Shown one piece after another: positions 6,780-13,394 of a DNA stretch of 13,440 bases. The translations under genes and the position numbers were made by a program. This DNA is from Ruminococcus sp. UBA5884 (lineage in GTDB: Bacteria > Bacillota > Clostridia > Oscillospirales > Ruminococcaceae), in contig DJFA01000056.1 in the NCBI GenBank assembly GCA_002431975.1, positions 1 through 13,440 on the forward strand. Direction: 5' to 3'. Numbering within the stretch: position 1 is the stretch's first letter; each line of letters starts with the position of its first letter. Below the pieces are notes generated by a model. It searched no databases. It had not been told where the DNA came from and saw nothing but the letters and a program-made list of their open reading frames with translations.

Positions 6780-8021
6780 ATGAAAAGAGTAGTTATTACA
6801 GGAATGGGAACTGTCAATTCTCTTGGAAACAGTACCGATGAATTCTGGAATAATCTTAAAGCCGGCAAACTCGGATTTTCATTTGCCGATAATAAATTTG
6901 ACATAAGCGATTTTGATGTGAAAATCGTAAGTCAGGTAAAGGATTTTGATATTTCAGAATATACTGAAAAAAAAGAAGCCAGAAGAATGGACAGATTTAC
7001 TCAGTTTGCCCTCAAAGCCGCAATTGATGCACTTAAAGACAGCGGTTCTGACTTTAAGGATATCAATCCATACAGAGCCGGAGTAATAATAGGCTGTGGT
7101 ATCGGAGGTCTTGAACTCACTGAGACTGAACATTCAAAATTCCTTGAAAAAGGACCTGGTAAAATATCAGTATTCTATATACCGATGAATATATCAAATA
7201 TGGCAGCCGGAACAGTTGCCATGAAAACAGGCTTCAAGGGTGATAATTTCGCTACAGTAACAGCTTGTGCATCATCTACACACGCTATAGGTGAAGCTTT
7301 CAGAAAAATAAAGGACGGCTATCTTGATGTATGCCTCTGCGGAGGAACTGAAAGCTGTATATCAAAATTCACTCTTGGCGGATTCAATAATATGAAGGCT
7401 CTTACAAGGTCGGATAATCCTGAAAGAGCGTCAATTCCTTTCGACAAGGAGAGAAACGGATTTGTTCTCGGAGAGGGAAGCGGTATGCTCCTCATTGAAG
7501 AACTTGAACACGCAAAGGCAAGAGGTGCAAGGATTTATGCTGAAATTGCCGGATATGGTGCAACCTGTGATGCATATCATATGACATCTCCTGCACCGGA
7601 CGGACAGGCTGCCGGAATGGGTATGCGTCTTGCATTTGAGGAAGCCGGTCTTAAAGCTGAAGATATTGATTATATCAATGCTCACGGCACATCAACAGGT
7701 CTTAATGACAAATATGAAACTCAGGCAATTAAAAATGCTCTCGGTGACGAATATGCACATAAAGTAAAGATAAATTCAACAAAATCAATGATAGGTCATC
7801 TGCTCGGTGCAGCCGGTGCTGTTGAAACTATAGTAACAGCTCTTACAGTCCATGACGGAATAATCCACAGAACTGCCGGATATAAAGTTCCTGATGAGGA
7901 ATGTGACCTTGATTACTGCGTAAACGGCAATGTTGAACAGGAAGTACGTGCTGCTCTTACCAACTCACTCGGTTTCGGAGGTCATAATGCTACATTGTGC
8001 CTTAAAAAATATGCGGAATGA
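6780..8021 (+). CDS. fabF: Beta-ketoacyl-ACP synthase II
   Basis: FabF condenses acyl-ACP with malonyl-ACP, carrying out chain elongation. The 413-residue protein has the catalytic triad Cys163 (VTACASS), His302 (NAHGTST) and His340 (MIGHLLGAAG), plus Lys335 in NSTKSM. These positions are within one residue of those of E. coli FabF. The N-terminus MKRVVITGMGTVNSLG and the C-terminal NSLGFGGHNATLCLKKY are typical. The ATG at 6780 has AAAGGAG (6767-6773) at 6-nt spacing. An in-frame GTG at 6753 would add nine residues across that ribosome binding site and was rejected. The upstream gap (6620-6779) contains the 22-bp-arm repeat and no clear promoter, so the gene is probably read through from upstream. 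accB follows after 15 bp. No FabA or FabM-type unsaturation gene is present in the window. Confidence 0.95.
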   Translation: MKRVVITGMGTVNSLGNSTDEFWNNLKAGKLGFSFADNKFDISDFDVKIVSQVKDFDISEYTEKKEARRMDRFTQFALKAAIDALKDSGSDFKDINPYRAGVIIGCGIGGLELTETEHSKFLEKGPGKISVFYIPMNISNMAAGTVAMKTGFKGDNFATVTACASSTHAIGEAFRKIKDGYLDVCLCGGTESCISKFTLGGFNNMKALTRSDNPERASIPFDKERNGFVLGEGSGMLLIEELEHAKARGARIYAEIAGYGATCDAYHMTSPAPDGQAAGMGMRLAFEEAGLKAEDIDYINAHGTSTGLNDKYETQAIKNALGDEYAHKVKINSTKSMIGHLLGAAGAVETIVTALTVHDGIIHRTAGYKVPDEECDLDYCVNGNVEQEVRAALTNSLGFGGHNATLCLKKYAE

Positions 8022-8036
8022 TTCGGAGGCGTTAAA

Positions 8037-8495
8037 ATGGCATATACTATTGAAGAAATAAAAAGCCTTGCTGAAATGGTTTCAAAACTGAAACTCGGCA
8101 AGATAGCTGTAAAAACAAAGGACTGTGAACTTATAATTGAAGGAAGAAAATGTATTGCTCCGCCTCCTGCACCTGCTCCCGCACCGGTGAGCATGACAAA
8201 TGTGATGCCTGCAATACCAGCTCCGGAAAAACCGTGTGAACCGGTTCCGGAAAAGCCTTCCGGAAATGTTGTCAAATCTCCTGTTGTGGGAACATATTAC
8301 AGTGCTCCTGCACCGGATAAAGACCCGTTTGTAAAGGTAGGAAGTACCGTAAAAAAAGGTGACGTTATAATGATTATTGAATCAATGAAGCTTATGAATG
8401 AGATTCAGAGCGAATTTGACGGCACTGTAAAGGAAATACTTGTAAGAAACGGCGACGCTGTTGAATATGACCAGCCGATAATGATTATAGAATAA
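8037..8495 (+). CDS. accB: Biotin carboxyl carrier protein of acetyl-CoA carboxylase
   Basis: AccB carries biotin between the biotin carboxylase (AccC) and the carboxyltransferase (AccAD) of acetyl-CoA carboxylase. The 152-residue protein has a small N-terminal domain (about 1-38), a Pro/Ala-rich flexible linker (about 42-78) and a C-terminal biotinyl domain (about 79-152). The biotin attachment motif is ESMKLMNE with the acceptor Lys118. The usual bacterial BCCP motif is EAMK, so Ser replaces Ala two residues before the lysine; ESMK is also known in biotin proteins. The thumb-like SPVVGTYYSAPAPDKDPFVKVG segment follows the BCCP pattern rather than that of decarboxylases. GGAGG (8025-8029) lies 7 nt before the ATG. 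The gene sits 15 bp after fabF and 11 bp before fabZ. No birA biotin ligase is in the window. Confidence 0.94.
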   Translation: MAYTIEEIKSLAEMVSKLKLGKIAVKTKDCELIIEGRKCIAPPPAPAPAPVSMTNVMPAIPAPEKPCEPVPEKPSGNVVKSPVVGTYYSAPAPDKDPFVKVGSTVKKGDVIMIIESMKLMNEIQSEFDGTVKEILVRNGDAVEYDQPIMIIE

Positions 8496-8506
8496 GGGGT
8501 TATAAT

Positions 8507-8941
8507 ATGTCAGAAATTCTTCTTGATAAAGAACAGATAATGCAGATAATTCCTCACCGTGACCCGTTTCTTCTGATTGATGAAGTCATTGAAATGGAAG
8601 CCGGAAAGAAAATAACTGCTCTTAAGCATATAAAGGAAGATGAATACTGGTTCAAGGGTCATTTCCCGCAGTATCCGGTTACTCCGGGAGTACTTATAAT
8701 TGAAATGCTCGCTCAGGCAGGAGCTGTTTGTATGCTCAGCCTTGAGGAACATAAAGGCAAGATAGGTTTCCTCGGCGGAGTAAACAATGCCAAATTCAGA
8801 AAACAGGTTCTCCCCGGTGATACTGTAAAGCTTGAGGTTGAAATGATAAAGATAAAAGGTGCGATAGGAATAGGAAAGGCTCTTGCTACTGTAGATGGCA
8901 AAAAAGCTGTTTCTGCTGAAATTTCCTTTGCCCTTAAATAA
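8507..8941 (+). CDS. fabZ: 3-hydroxyacyl-ACP dehydratase
   Basis: FabZ removes water from 3-hydroxyacyl-ACP to give trans-2-enoyl-ACP, the substrate of FabK. The 144-residue hot-dog-fold protein has IIPHRDPFLLIDEV (14-27) and the catalytic pair His52 in KGHFP and Glu66 in GVLIIEMLAQAG. The AGGGG just overlapping the accB stop (8495-8499) lies 7 nt before the ATG, so translation probably follows from accB. Length and motifs favour FabZ over the longer FabA, so this enzyme alone is not expected to isomerise double bonds, though some Firmicutes FabZ paralogues do. Placement between accB and accC is the standard Firmicutes order. I see no unusual residues. Confidence 0.95.
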   Translation: MSEILLDKEQIMQIIPHRDPFLLIDEVIEMEAGKKITALKHIKEDEYWFKGHFPQYPVTPGVLIIEMLAQAGAVCMLSLEEHKGKIGFLGGVNNAKFRKQVLPGDTVKLEVEMIKIKGAIGIGKALATVDGKKAVSAEISFALK

Positions 8942-8955
8942 TCAGGTGAATTTAT

Positions 8956-10308
8956 ATGATTAAAAAAATACTGATTGCAAACAGGGGAGAAATTGCTGTA
9001 AGAATAATCCGTGCCTGCCGTGAACTCGGAATACACTGTGTTGCGGTATATTCAACTGCTGACAGGAGTGCTCTGCACGCTCAGATAGCTGATGAAGCTG
9101 TATGCATAGGCCCTGCCTCTGTATCTGAAAGCTATCTCAATATGAAAGCAATAATTTCAGCCTGCATGATAACAGGCTGTGATGCAGTTCATCCCGGATT
9201 CGGATTTCTTTCTGAAAATGCTGAATTTGCTGCATTATGCCGTGAAAACAATATAAAATTCATAGGTCCTTCACCGGAATCAATAGCAATGCTCGGCGAT
9301 AAGGCTCGTGCAAAGGAAACCATGAAAAATTCAGGAGTTCCTGTAATTCCCGGTTCTGACGGAGCAGTAAAGACTCTTGACGAGGCAAAGAAGGCTGCTG
9401 CTGAAATCGGTTATCCGGTGCTTGTAAAGGCTTCAGCCGGCGGCGGCGGACGTGGTATCCGTATGGTAGTTTCAGAATCTGAACTTGAAAAGGAACTTAC
9501 CATAGCTCAACAGGAGGCTAAAAACTTTTTCGGCGATGATGCGGTTTATATAGAAAAATTTATCTCAAGACCACGCCATATTGAAGTACAGATAATGGCT
9601 GACGAATTTGGAAATACTGTTTATCTCGGTGAACGTGACTGTAGTATGCAGAGAAGAAATCAGAAGGTTCTTGAGGAAACTCCAAGTCCTGTCATGACAG
9701 GGGAACTCCGCAGAAAAATGGGCGAAGCCGCTGTAAAAGCTGCAAAAGCCTGCAACTACTTCAATGCCGGAACTATTGAATTTTTAGTCGATGAAAATAA
9801 AAATTTCTATTTTATGGAGATGAATACAAGGATTCAGGTTGAACATCCGATAACTGAATTTGTTACGGGAATTGACCTTGTAAAAACTCAGATAAAGGTT
9901 GCTTCCGGTGAAAAGCTTGATTTTTCCCAGAATGATATAAAAATTTCAGGCCATTCAATAGAATGCCGCATCAATGCGGAAAATCCGCACCTTAATTTCA
10001 GACCGTCACCGGGAACAATTGACGCTCTCCATATACCCGGAGGGCCTGGAATAAGAGTTGACAGTGCCGTTTATCAGGGATATACAATACCGCCTTATTA
10101 CGATTCAATGATAGCCAAGCTTATAGTATACGCTCCGACCCGTGCGGAAGCTATAATGAAAATGAAATGGGCACTGGCTGAATTTATCGTTGACGGAGTT
10201 GATACAAATATTGATTTCCAGCTGGAGCTTATTAAAAATCCCGATTTTGAAAAAGGTGACTATGATAACGGCTTCCTTAACGAACTTATAAAACAAGGCA
10301 GAATATAA
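8956..10308 (+). CDS. accC: Biotin carboxylase subunit of acetyl-CoA carboxylase
   Basis: AccC uses ATP and bicarbonate to carboxylate the biotin on AccB. The 450-residue protein is full length. It starts with the biotin carboxylase N-domain (KKILIANRGEIAVRIIRA), followed by an ATP-grasp domain. Lys116, Lys159, the glycine-rich loop SAGGGGRG (160-167), Lys238, Glu276, Glu288, Arg292 and Glu296 all match the numbering of E. coli AccC. The motif RDCSMQRRNQKVLEE and the signature MNTRIQVEHPITE are intact. The C-terminal domain carries ECRINAENP and the FRPSPG segment. There is no fused carboxyltransferase or biotinyl domain, so it is the separate subunit rather than pyruvate carboxylase. It lies 14 bp after fabZ and 15 bp before accD, with AGGTG (8944-8948) as the ribosome binding site. 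Confidence 0.96.
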   Translation: MIKKILIANRGEIAVRIIRACRELGIHCVAVYSTADRSALHAQIADEAVCIGPASVSESYLNMKAIISACMITGCDAVHPGFGFLSENAEFAALCRENNIKFIGPSPESIAMLGDKARAKETMKNSGVPVIPGSDGAVKTLDEAKKAAAEIGYPVLVKASAGGGGRGIRMVVSESELEKELTIAQQEAKNFFGDDAVYIEKFISRPRHIEVQIMADEFGNTVYLGERDCSMQRRNQKVLEETPSPVMTGELRRKMGEAAVKAAKACNYFNAGTIEFLVDENKNFYFMEMNTRIQVEHPITEFVTGIDLVKTQIKVASGEKLDFSQNDIKISGHSIECRINAENPHLNFRPSPGTIDALHIPGGPGIRVDSAVYQGYTIPPYYDSMIAKLIVYAPTRAEAIMKMKWALAEFIVDGVDTNIDFQLELIKNPDFEKGDYDNGFLNELIKQGRI

Positions 10309-10323
10309 GAGGGGAGTGTTGTT

Positions 10324-11217
10324 ATGCTCGAAGATTTGTTCAAAATAGTAAAGCAGAGATTCAATGATGATATCCCATACAGCGGCAAAAGCGATATTGC
10401 TGCCACGCCTGAACCTGTAATGTATAAATGCCCGAGATGTCAGAACTCAATACCAGAGGAGGAGTTTATCGGCCTTAACAAGGTATGCCCGAAATGCAAC
10501 TATCATGGAAGACTTACCGCTGCGGAAAGACTTTCTCTTACGGTTGACAAGGATTCATTCGTTGAATTTGACAGCGGAATGAGAAGCAAAAATCCGATAA
10601 ATTTCCCTGAATATGACGAAAAACAGGCGGCTCTGCGTGAAAAAACAGGTCTTGATGATGCTGTAGTAACAGGCGAAGCCACTATAAGAGGCATAAGAAC
10701 CGTTATTGCCGTTATGGATTCAAGATATATGATGGCTTCAATGGGAAGTGTTGTAGGCGAAAAACTTACCCGTGCATTTGAAACTGCTGCAAAAAGGAAA
10801 CTCCCTGTTATAGCATTTACTGCGTCAGGCGGTGCAAGAATGCAGGAGGGCATTGTTTCACTTATGCAGATGGCTAAAACTTCAGGTGCTGTCGCAAGAC
10901 TCGGTGAGGCTCATCAGCTTTTCATAACTGTTCTTACAGACCCGACAACCGGCGGTGTTACCGCTTCATTTGCATCTCTTGGCGATATAATAATTGCTGA
11001 ACCAAAGGCTCTTATCGGCTTTGCAGGCAGACGTGTAATAGAAGGTACTATAAAACAGCATCTTCCTGATGATTTCCAGCTTGCTGAATTTCTTATGGAT
11101 AAAGGATTTGTTGATATGATAGTTGAAAGAAAAACTATGAGAAGTACTCTTTCTGACCTCCTTGCACTTCATGGATATAAAAAGGAAAATTATGAGGGGG
11201 CTGAAATACATGGATAA
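10324..11217 (+). CDS. accD: Acetyl-CoA carboxylase carboxyltransferase beta subunit
   Basis: AccD with AccA transfers the carboxyl group from biotin to acetyl-CoA, making malonyl-CoA. The 297-residue protein has an N-terminal four-cysteine zinc finger (Cys36, Cys39, Cys55, Cys58 in CPRC and CPKC) followed by the crotonase-like carboxyltransferase fold. FTASGGARMQEG and the later DPTTGGVTASFASLGD and ALIGFAGRRVIEGT are the acyl-CoA and carboxybiotin-binding segments. The ATG at 10324 follows GAGGGGAG (10309-10316) directly after the accC stop. The 3' end overlaps accA by 8 bp, suggesting coupled and roughly equal production of the two subunits. In E. coli the zinc domain binds nucleic acid and autoregulates translation; whether it does so here is unknown. 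Confidence 0.95.
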   Translation: MLEDLFKIVKQRFNDDIPYSGKSDIAATPEPVMYKCPRCQNSIPEEEFIGLNKVCPKCNYHGRLTAAERLSLTVDKDSFVEFDSGMRSKNPINFPEYDEKQAALREKTGLDDAVVTGEATIRGIRTVIAVMDSRYMMASMGSVVGEKLTRAFETAAKRKLPVIAFTASGGARMQEGIVSLMQMAKTSGAVARLGEAHQLFITVLTDPTTGGVTASFASLGDIIIAEPKALIGFAGRRVIEGTIKQHLPDDFQLAEFLMDKGFVDMIVERKTMRSTLSDLLALHGYKKENYEGAEIHG

Positions 11218-12025
11218 TAAGATATTGAAGCCTACTGCATGGGAACGCCTTGCACTTATCAGAAATAAAAACCGTCCGACAATAAGGGACTATATCCCGA
11301 ATGTATTCGATGAATTCTATGAAATGCACGGCGACAGATACTATGGTGATGACGGTGCTGTAATGGGTGGAATTGCCCGCCTTGGAGATATGCCTGTTAC
11401 TGTTGTTGCAGAGGTAAAGGGAAGAAATATTACTGAAAATAAAAAATCCAATTTCGCCATGCCGCACCCTGAGGGATACAGGAAAACTTTAAGACTCGCA
11501 AAACAGGCTGAAAAATTCCACAGACCTGTAATATTCTTTATAGATACTCCCGGAGCTTTCTGCGGAATTGAAGCAGAGGAAAGAGGTCAGGGTGAAGCTA
11601 TCGCTAAAAATCTTGCTGAACTCATGCTCCTTGAAACTCCGATAATATCAATAGTTCTCGGTGAGGGCGGAAGCGGCGGAGCTTTGGCTCTCGGAATATG
11701 CGATGAACTGGCTATGCTTGAAAATGCCATCTATTCCGTTATCTCTCCAAGAGGCTTTGCAAGTATTCTCTGGAAGGACGCAAGCAAGGAAAAGGAAGCC
11801 TGCGAAATTATGCATATAACCGCTGAGGATATGCTTGAACTCAAAGTAGCTGAAGCTATAATTCCTGAACCTGTGGGCGGTGCTCATAATGATTTGTGCA
11901 GAATGTCCGAAAATATCAAGGAATATTTGTTGGAAAAAACAACAGAAAAATCTAAAAAAAGTATTGACGTTTTACTGAATGAACGATATACTAAATTTAG
12001 AAAAATAGGCGAGTTCTCAGAATAA
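11210..12025 (+). CDS. accA: Acetyl-CoA carboxylase carboxyltransferase alpha subunit
   Basis: AccA pairs with AccD in the carboxyltransferase of acetyl-CoA carboxylase. The ATG at 11210 gives 271 residues beginning MDNKILKPTAWERL. It is preferred because GAGGGG lies about 9 nt upstream and the overlap with accD is then only 8 bp. An upstream reading from 11162 has no binding site and adds 16 residues of accD shadow. The protein is shorter than the E. coli subunit (319 residues), with less N-terminal sequence. Core motifs are FIDTPGAFCGIEAEERGQGEAIA, the oxyanion segment GEGGSGGALALG and LENAIYSVISPRGFASILWKD. In the last, Arg stands where E. coli and B. subtilis have Glu (SPEG). No defect is evident. 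It closes the tightly packed part of the operon. Confidence 0.94.
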   Translation: MDNKILKPTAWERLALIRNKNRPTIRDYIPNVFDEFYEMHGDRYYGDDGAVMGGIARLGDMPVTVVAEVKGRNITENKKSNFAMPHPEGYRKTLRLAKQAEKFHRPVIFFIDTPGAFCGIEAEERGQGEAIAKNLAELMLLETPIISIVLGEGGSGGALALGICDELAMLENAIYSVISPRGFASILWKDASKEKEACEIMHITAEDMLELKVAEAIIPEPVGGAHNDLCRMSENIKEYLLEKTTEKSKKSIDVLLNERYTKFRKIGEFSE

Positions 12026-12043
12026 CTCAATTTATGGTATACT
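12014..12043 (+). promoter_or_regulatory. Candidate acpP promoter with extended -10
   Basis: The extended -10 TGGTATACT (12035-12043) is preceded after 18 bp by TTCTCA (12014-12019), which matches the -35 consensus at 4 of 6 bases. It overlaps the accA stop codon. Transcription would begin near 12050, about 55 nt before acpP. A separate promoter would fit the known need for much more ACP than FAS enzymes, but it is a prediction. Confidence 0.45.
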
Positions 12044-12060
12044 GACAGACTTTTCTGTCA
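12043..12060. promoter_or_regulatory. Operator-like dyad or hairpin upstream of acpP
   Basis: TGACAGA-CTTT-TCTGTCA is a perfect 7-bp inverted repeat with a 4-nt centre. It begins at the last base of the candidate -10 and spans the predicted start site, a classical place for a repressor operator. On an accA readthrough transcript it would form a hairpin, but the sequence after it is TTATATATAAAAAAA rather than a T-tract, so a terminator is less likely. Confidence 0.45.
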
Positions 12061-12104
12061 TTATATATAAAAAAATTCAAGAAAACATCTGGAGGTTATT
12101 AACA

Positions 12105-12335
12105 ATGATATTTGATAAGTTGAAAGAAATCGTAGCCGATCAGCTCGATGTTGATGCTGAGAAAGTAACAATGGATTCCAACATTACTGAGGATTTGGGT
12201 GCTGATTCACTCGATACTGTTGACCTTGTAATGTCAATTGAAGAAGTATTTGATATTGAAATCCCTGACGAAGCCGTTGAAAATATTAAGACAATCGGCG
12301 ATATCGTAAATTACATTGAATCAAAACAGGAATAA
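12105..12335 (+). CDS. acpP: Acyl carrier protein
   Basis: ACP carries growing acyl chains on a 4'-phosphopantetheine arm attached to Ser35 in the LGADSLDTVDLVM motif. The 76-residue acidic protein has the normal length and four-helix pattern. GGAGG (12091-12095) lies 9 nt before the ATG. In many Firmicutes clusters acpP follows fabH; here it closes the FAS operon after accA, separated by 79 bp that contain a candidate promoter and a dyad. A terminator-like hairpin follows. No holo-ACP synthase gene (acpS) is in the window. The context makes it the fatty acid carrier rather than a polyketide or D-alanyl carrier. Confidence 0.97.
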   Translation: MIFDKLKEIVADQLDVDAEKVTMDSNITEDLGADSLDTVDLVMSIEEVFDIEIPDEAVENIKTIGDIVNYIESKQE

Positions 12336-12359
12336 TTTTTTCAGTTTGCAGGATAACTC

Positions 12360-12395
12360 AGGGCGGTAAAATACTTTTCCGCCCTCGTGTTTTAT
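12360..12395 (+). terminator. Probable intrinsic terminator after acpP
   Basis: AGGGCGG (12360-12366) pairs with CCGCCCT (12379-12385). Inside it AAAA (12368-12371) pairs with TTTT (12375-12378) past a single bulged T, leaving a 3-nt loop. An interrupted T-rich tail, CGTGTTTTAT (12386-12395), follows. It probably ends most FAS transcripts. The imperfect T-tract may allow readthrough into the two downstream genes, which have no clear promoter of their own. Confidence 0.75.
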
Positions 12396-12424
12396 CATGT
12401 TCAGATGAGAAAGGAGAACTTTAT

Positions 12425-12592
12425 ATGAAAGATAATTCAGAAAATAAAGCCCTGATAATAAGTACTATAACAACTCTTGTACTCGCTGTTACAGTCATTA
12501 TCTCCGTTATAGGTTTTTTCATTTCAAAAGCCAGAAAACATAAGGCTTATATAGAAAAGTGGAAAGATTATGACGAATGCGGACTTTCATAA
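12425..12592 (+). CDS. Small single-pass membrane protein of unknown function (55 aa)
   Basis: An ATG at 12425, 8 nt after the strong binding site AAAGGAG (12410-12416), opens a 55-codon frame ending in TAA at 12592. I do not recognise the family. The protein has a short polar N-terminus (MKDNSENK), one hydrophobic segment (about residues 9-33, rich in Ile, Val, Leu and Thr) and a basic patch, SKARKHK (34-40). An acidic/aromatic tail containing KWKDYDECG follows. The positive-inside rule predicts a cytoplasmic C-terminus. There is no signal peptidase site or lipobox. The stop lies 23 bp inside the next gene, whose own binding site is weak, so it may act partly as a translated leader for that gene. 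The good binding site, normal codon use and clear membrane segment make it likely to be real; function is unknown. Confidence 0.72.
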   Translation: MKDNSENKALIISTITTLVLAVTVIISVIGFFISKARKHKAYIEKWKDYDECGLS

Positions 12593-13379
12593 AGTCATAA
12601 AAGATTGTATGAACAGGCATGATATCAGAATCTATGGATTCTGTTCCTTTGAAAATATCCTGCCGCTGAATGAATGCAGAGCTAAGGCACGGCTTCCCGA
12701 AAATTCTCAAACGGTGATAGTCTGTGCCTTTCCTTATCTTATAAAAGAAAAATCCGCAAGAAATCTGTCATATTATGCCTGTGTCAGGGATTATCATATA
12801 ACTGTTATGAATATACTGAAAAATGCCGCTGCGGAGCTTTCAGAACTTACAGGATTCATATTTGAACCGTTTTCAGACAATTCACCTATACGGGAAGTAA
12901 GTGCCGCTGTAAAGGCTGGTATAGGCGTTTTAGGCGACAATGGTCTTTTGATAACTGAAAAATATGGTTCTTATGTATTTCTCGGAGAATTTGTAACGGA
13001 TATGAAAATTGATGCACCGGTTTATAATAAATCATGCCTTCACTGCGGAATGTGTCAGAAAAAATGCCGTGGAAATGCCCTCGAAAACGGAAAAGTCAAT
13101 GAGGATAAATGTATTTCTGCAATTACTCAGAAAAAAGGAGAACTTTCCAGTGAAGAAACTGAACTTATCCTTGAAAATGGTCTTGCATGGGGCTGTGATG
13201 GCTGTCAGACCGTATGCCCTATGAACAGAAATGCAGAGGAAACATATATATCAGATTTTATTGATTCCGCTCATCATTATCTTAAAGCCGATGAGGTTAA
13301 TGAACGAATAAAAACAAGTGCTTATAACTGGAGAGGCAAAAAGACTATTTTAAGAAACCTTGACATATTTTCATTCTGA
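12570..13379 (+). CDS. QueG-like double [4Fe-4S] protein, short form
   Basis: This 269-residue protein resembles epoxyqueuosine reductase (QueG), the cobalamin- and iron-sulfur-dependent enzyme of the last step of tRNA queuosine synthesis. QueG-like features are SYYACVRDYH (67-76), the substrate/cofactor region EPFSDNSPIREVSAAVKAG (99-117) and GVLGDNGLLITEKYGSYVFLGE (119-140). Eight ferredoxin-type cysteines follow: Cys156, 159, 162, 166 and Cys181, 209, 212, 216, the last group in GCDGCQTVCPMN. The usual CP after the first group is CR here. The protein stops about 50 residues after the second cluster. It thus lacks the C-terminal extension of the roughly 380-residue E. coli and B. subtilis enzymes, including the HEAT-like repeats known in the latter. 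The ATG at 12570 overlaps the upstream small gene by 23 bp with only a weak GTGGA before it. Activity on epoxyqueuosine is uncertain; another reductase role in the same family is possible. Confidence 0.7.
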   Translation: MTNADFHKVIKDCMNRHDIRIYGFCSFENILPLNECRAKARLPENSQTVIVCAFPYLIKEKSARNLSYYACVRDYHITVMNILKNAAAELSELTGFIFEPFSDNSPIREVSAAVKAGIGVLGDNGLLITEKYGSYVFLGEFVTDMKIDAPVYNKSCLHCGMCQKKCRGNALENGKVNEDKCISAITQKKGELSSEETELILENGLAWGCDGCQTVCPMNRNAEETYISDFIDSAHHYLKADEVNERIKTSAYNWRGKKTILRNLDIFSF

Positions 13380-13388
13380 ATGTATAAT
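13360..13388 (+). promoter_or_regulatory. Perfect-consensus sigma-A promoter
   Basis: TTGACA (13360-13365) and TATAAT (13383-13388) match the consensus at all 12 bases, with the optimal 17-bp spacer. The -35 lies in the last codons of the QueG-like gene. Transcription should begin near 13395. Such perfect promoters usually drive abundant stable RNAs. Confidence 0.88.
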
Positions 13389-13394
13389 ATAAAT

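Noticed and set aside
7982..8275. Minus-strand frame rich in Gly/Ala opposite accB
   Set aside because: It is the antisense reading of the Pro/Ala linker codons of AccB, an expected shadow.
11162..11209. Longer N-terminus of AccA
   Set aside because: It would overlap accD by 56 bp without a binding site; the ATG at 11210 has one and gives the usual 8-bp style overlap.
12043..12075. Intrinsic terminator between accA and acpP
   Set aside because: The 7-bp stem is AT-containing and is followed by an A-rich, not T-rich, stretch; an operator fits its position over the promoter better.
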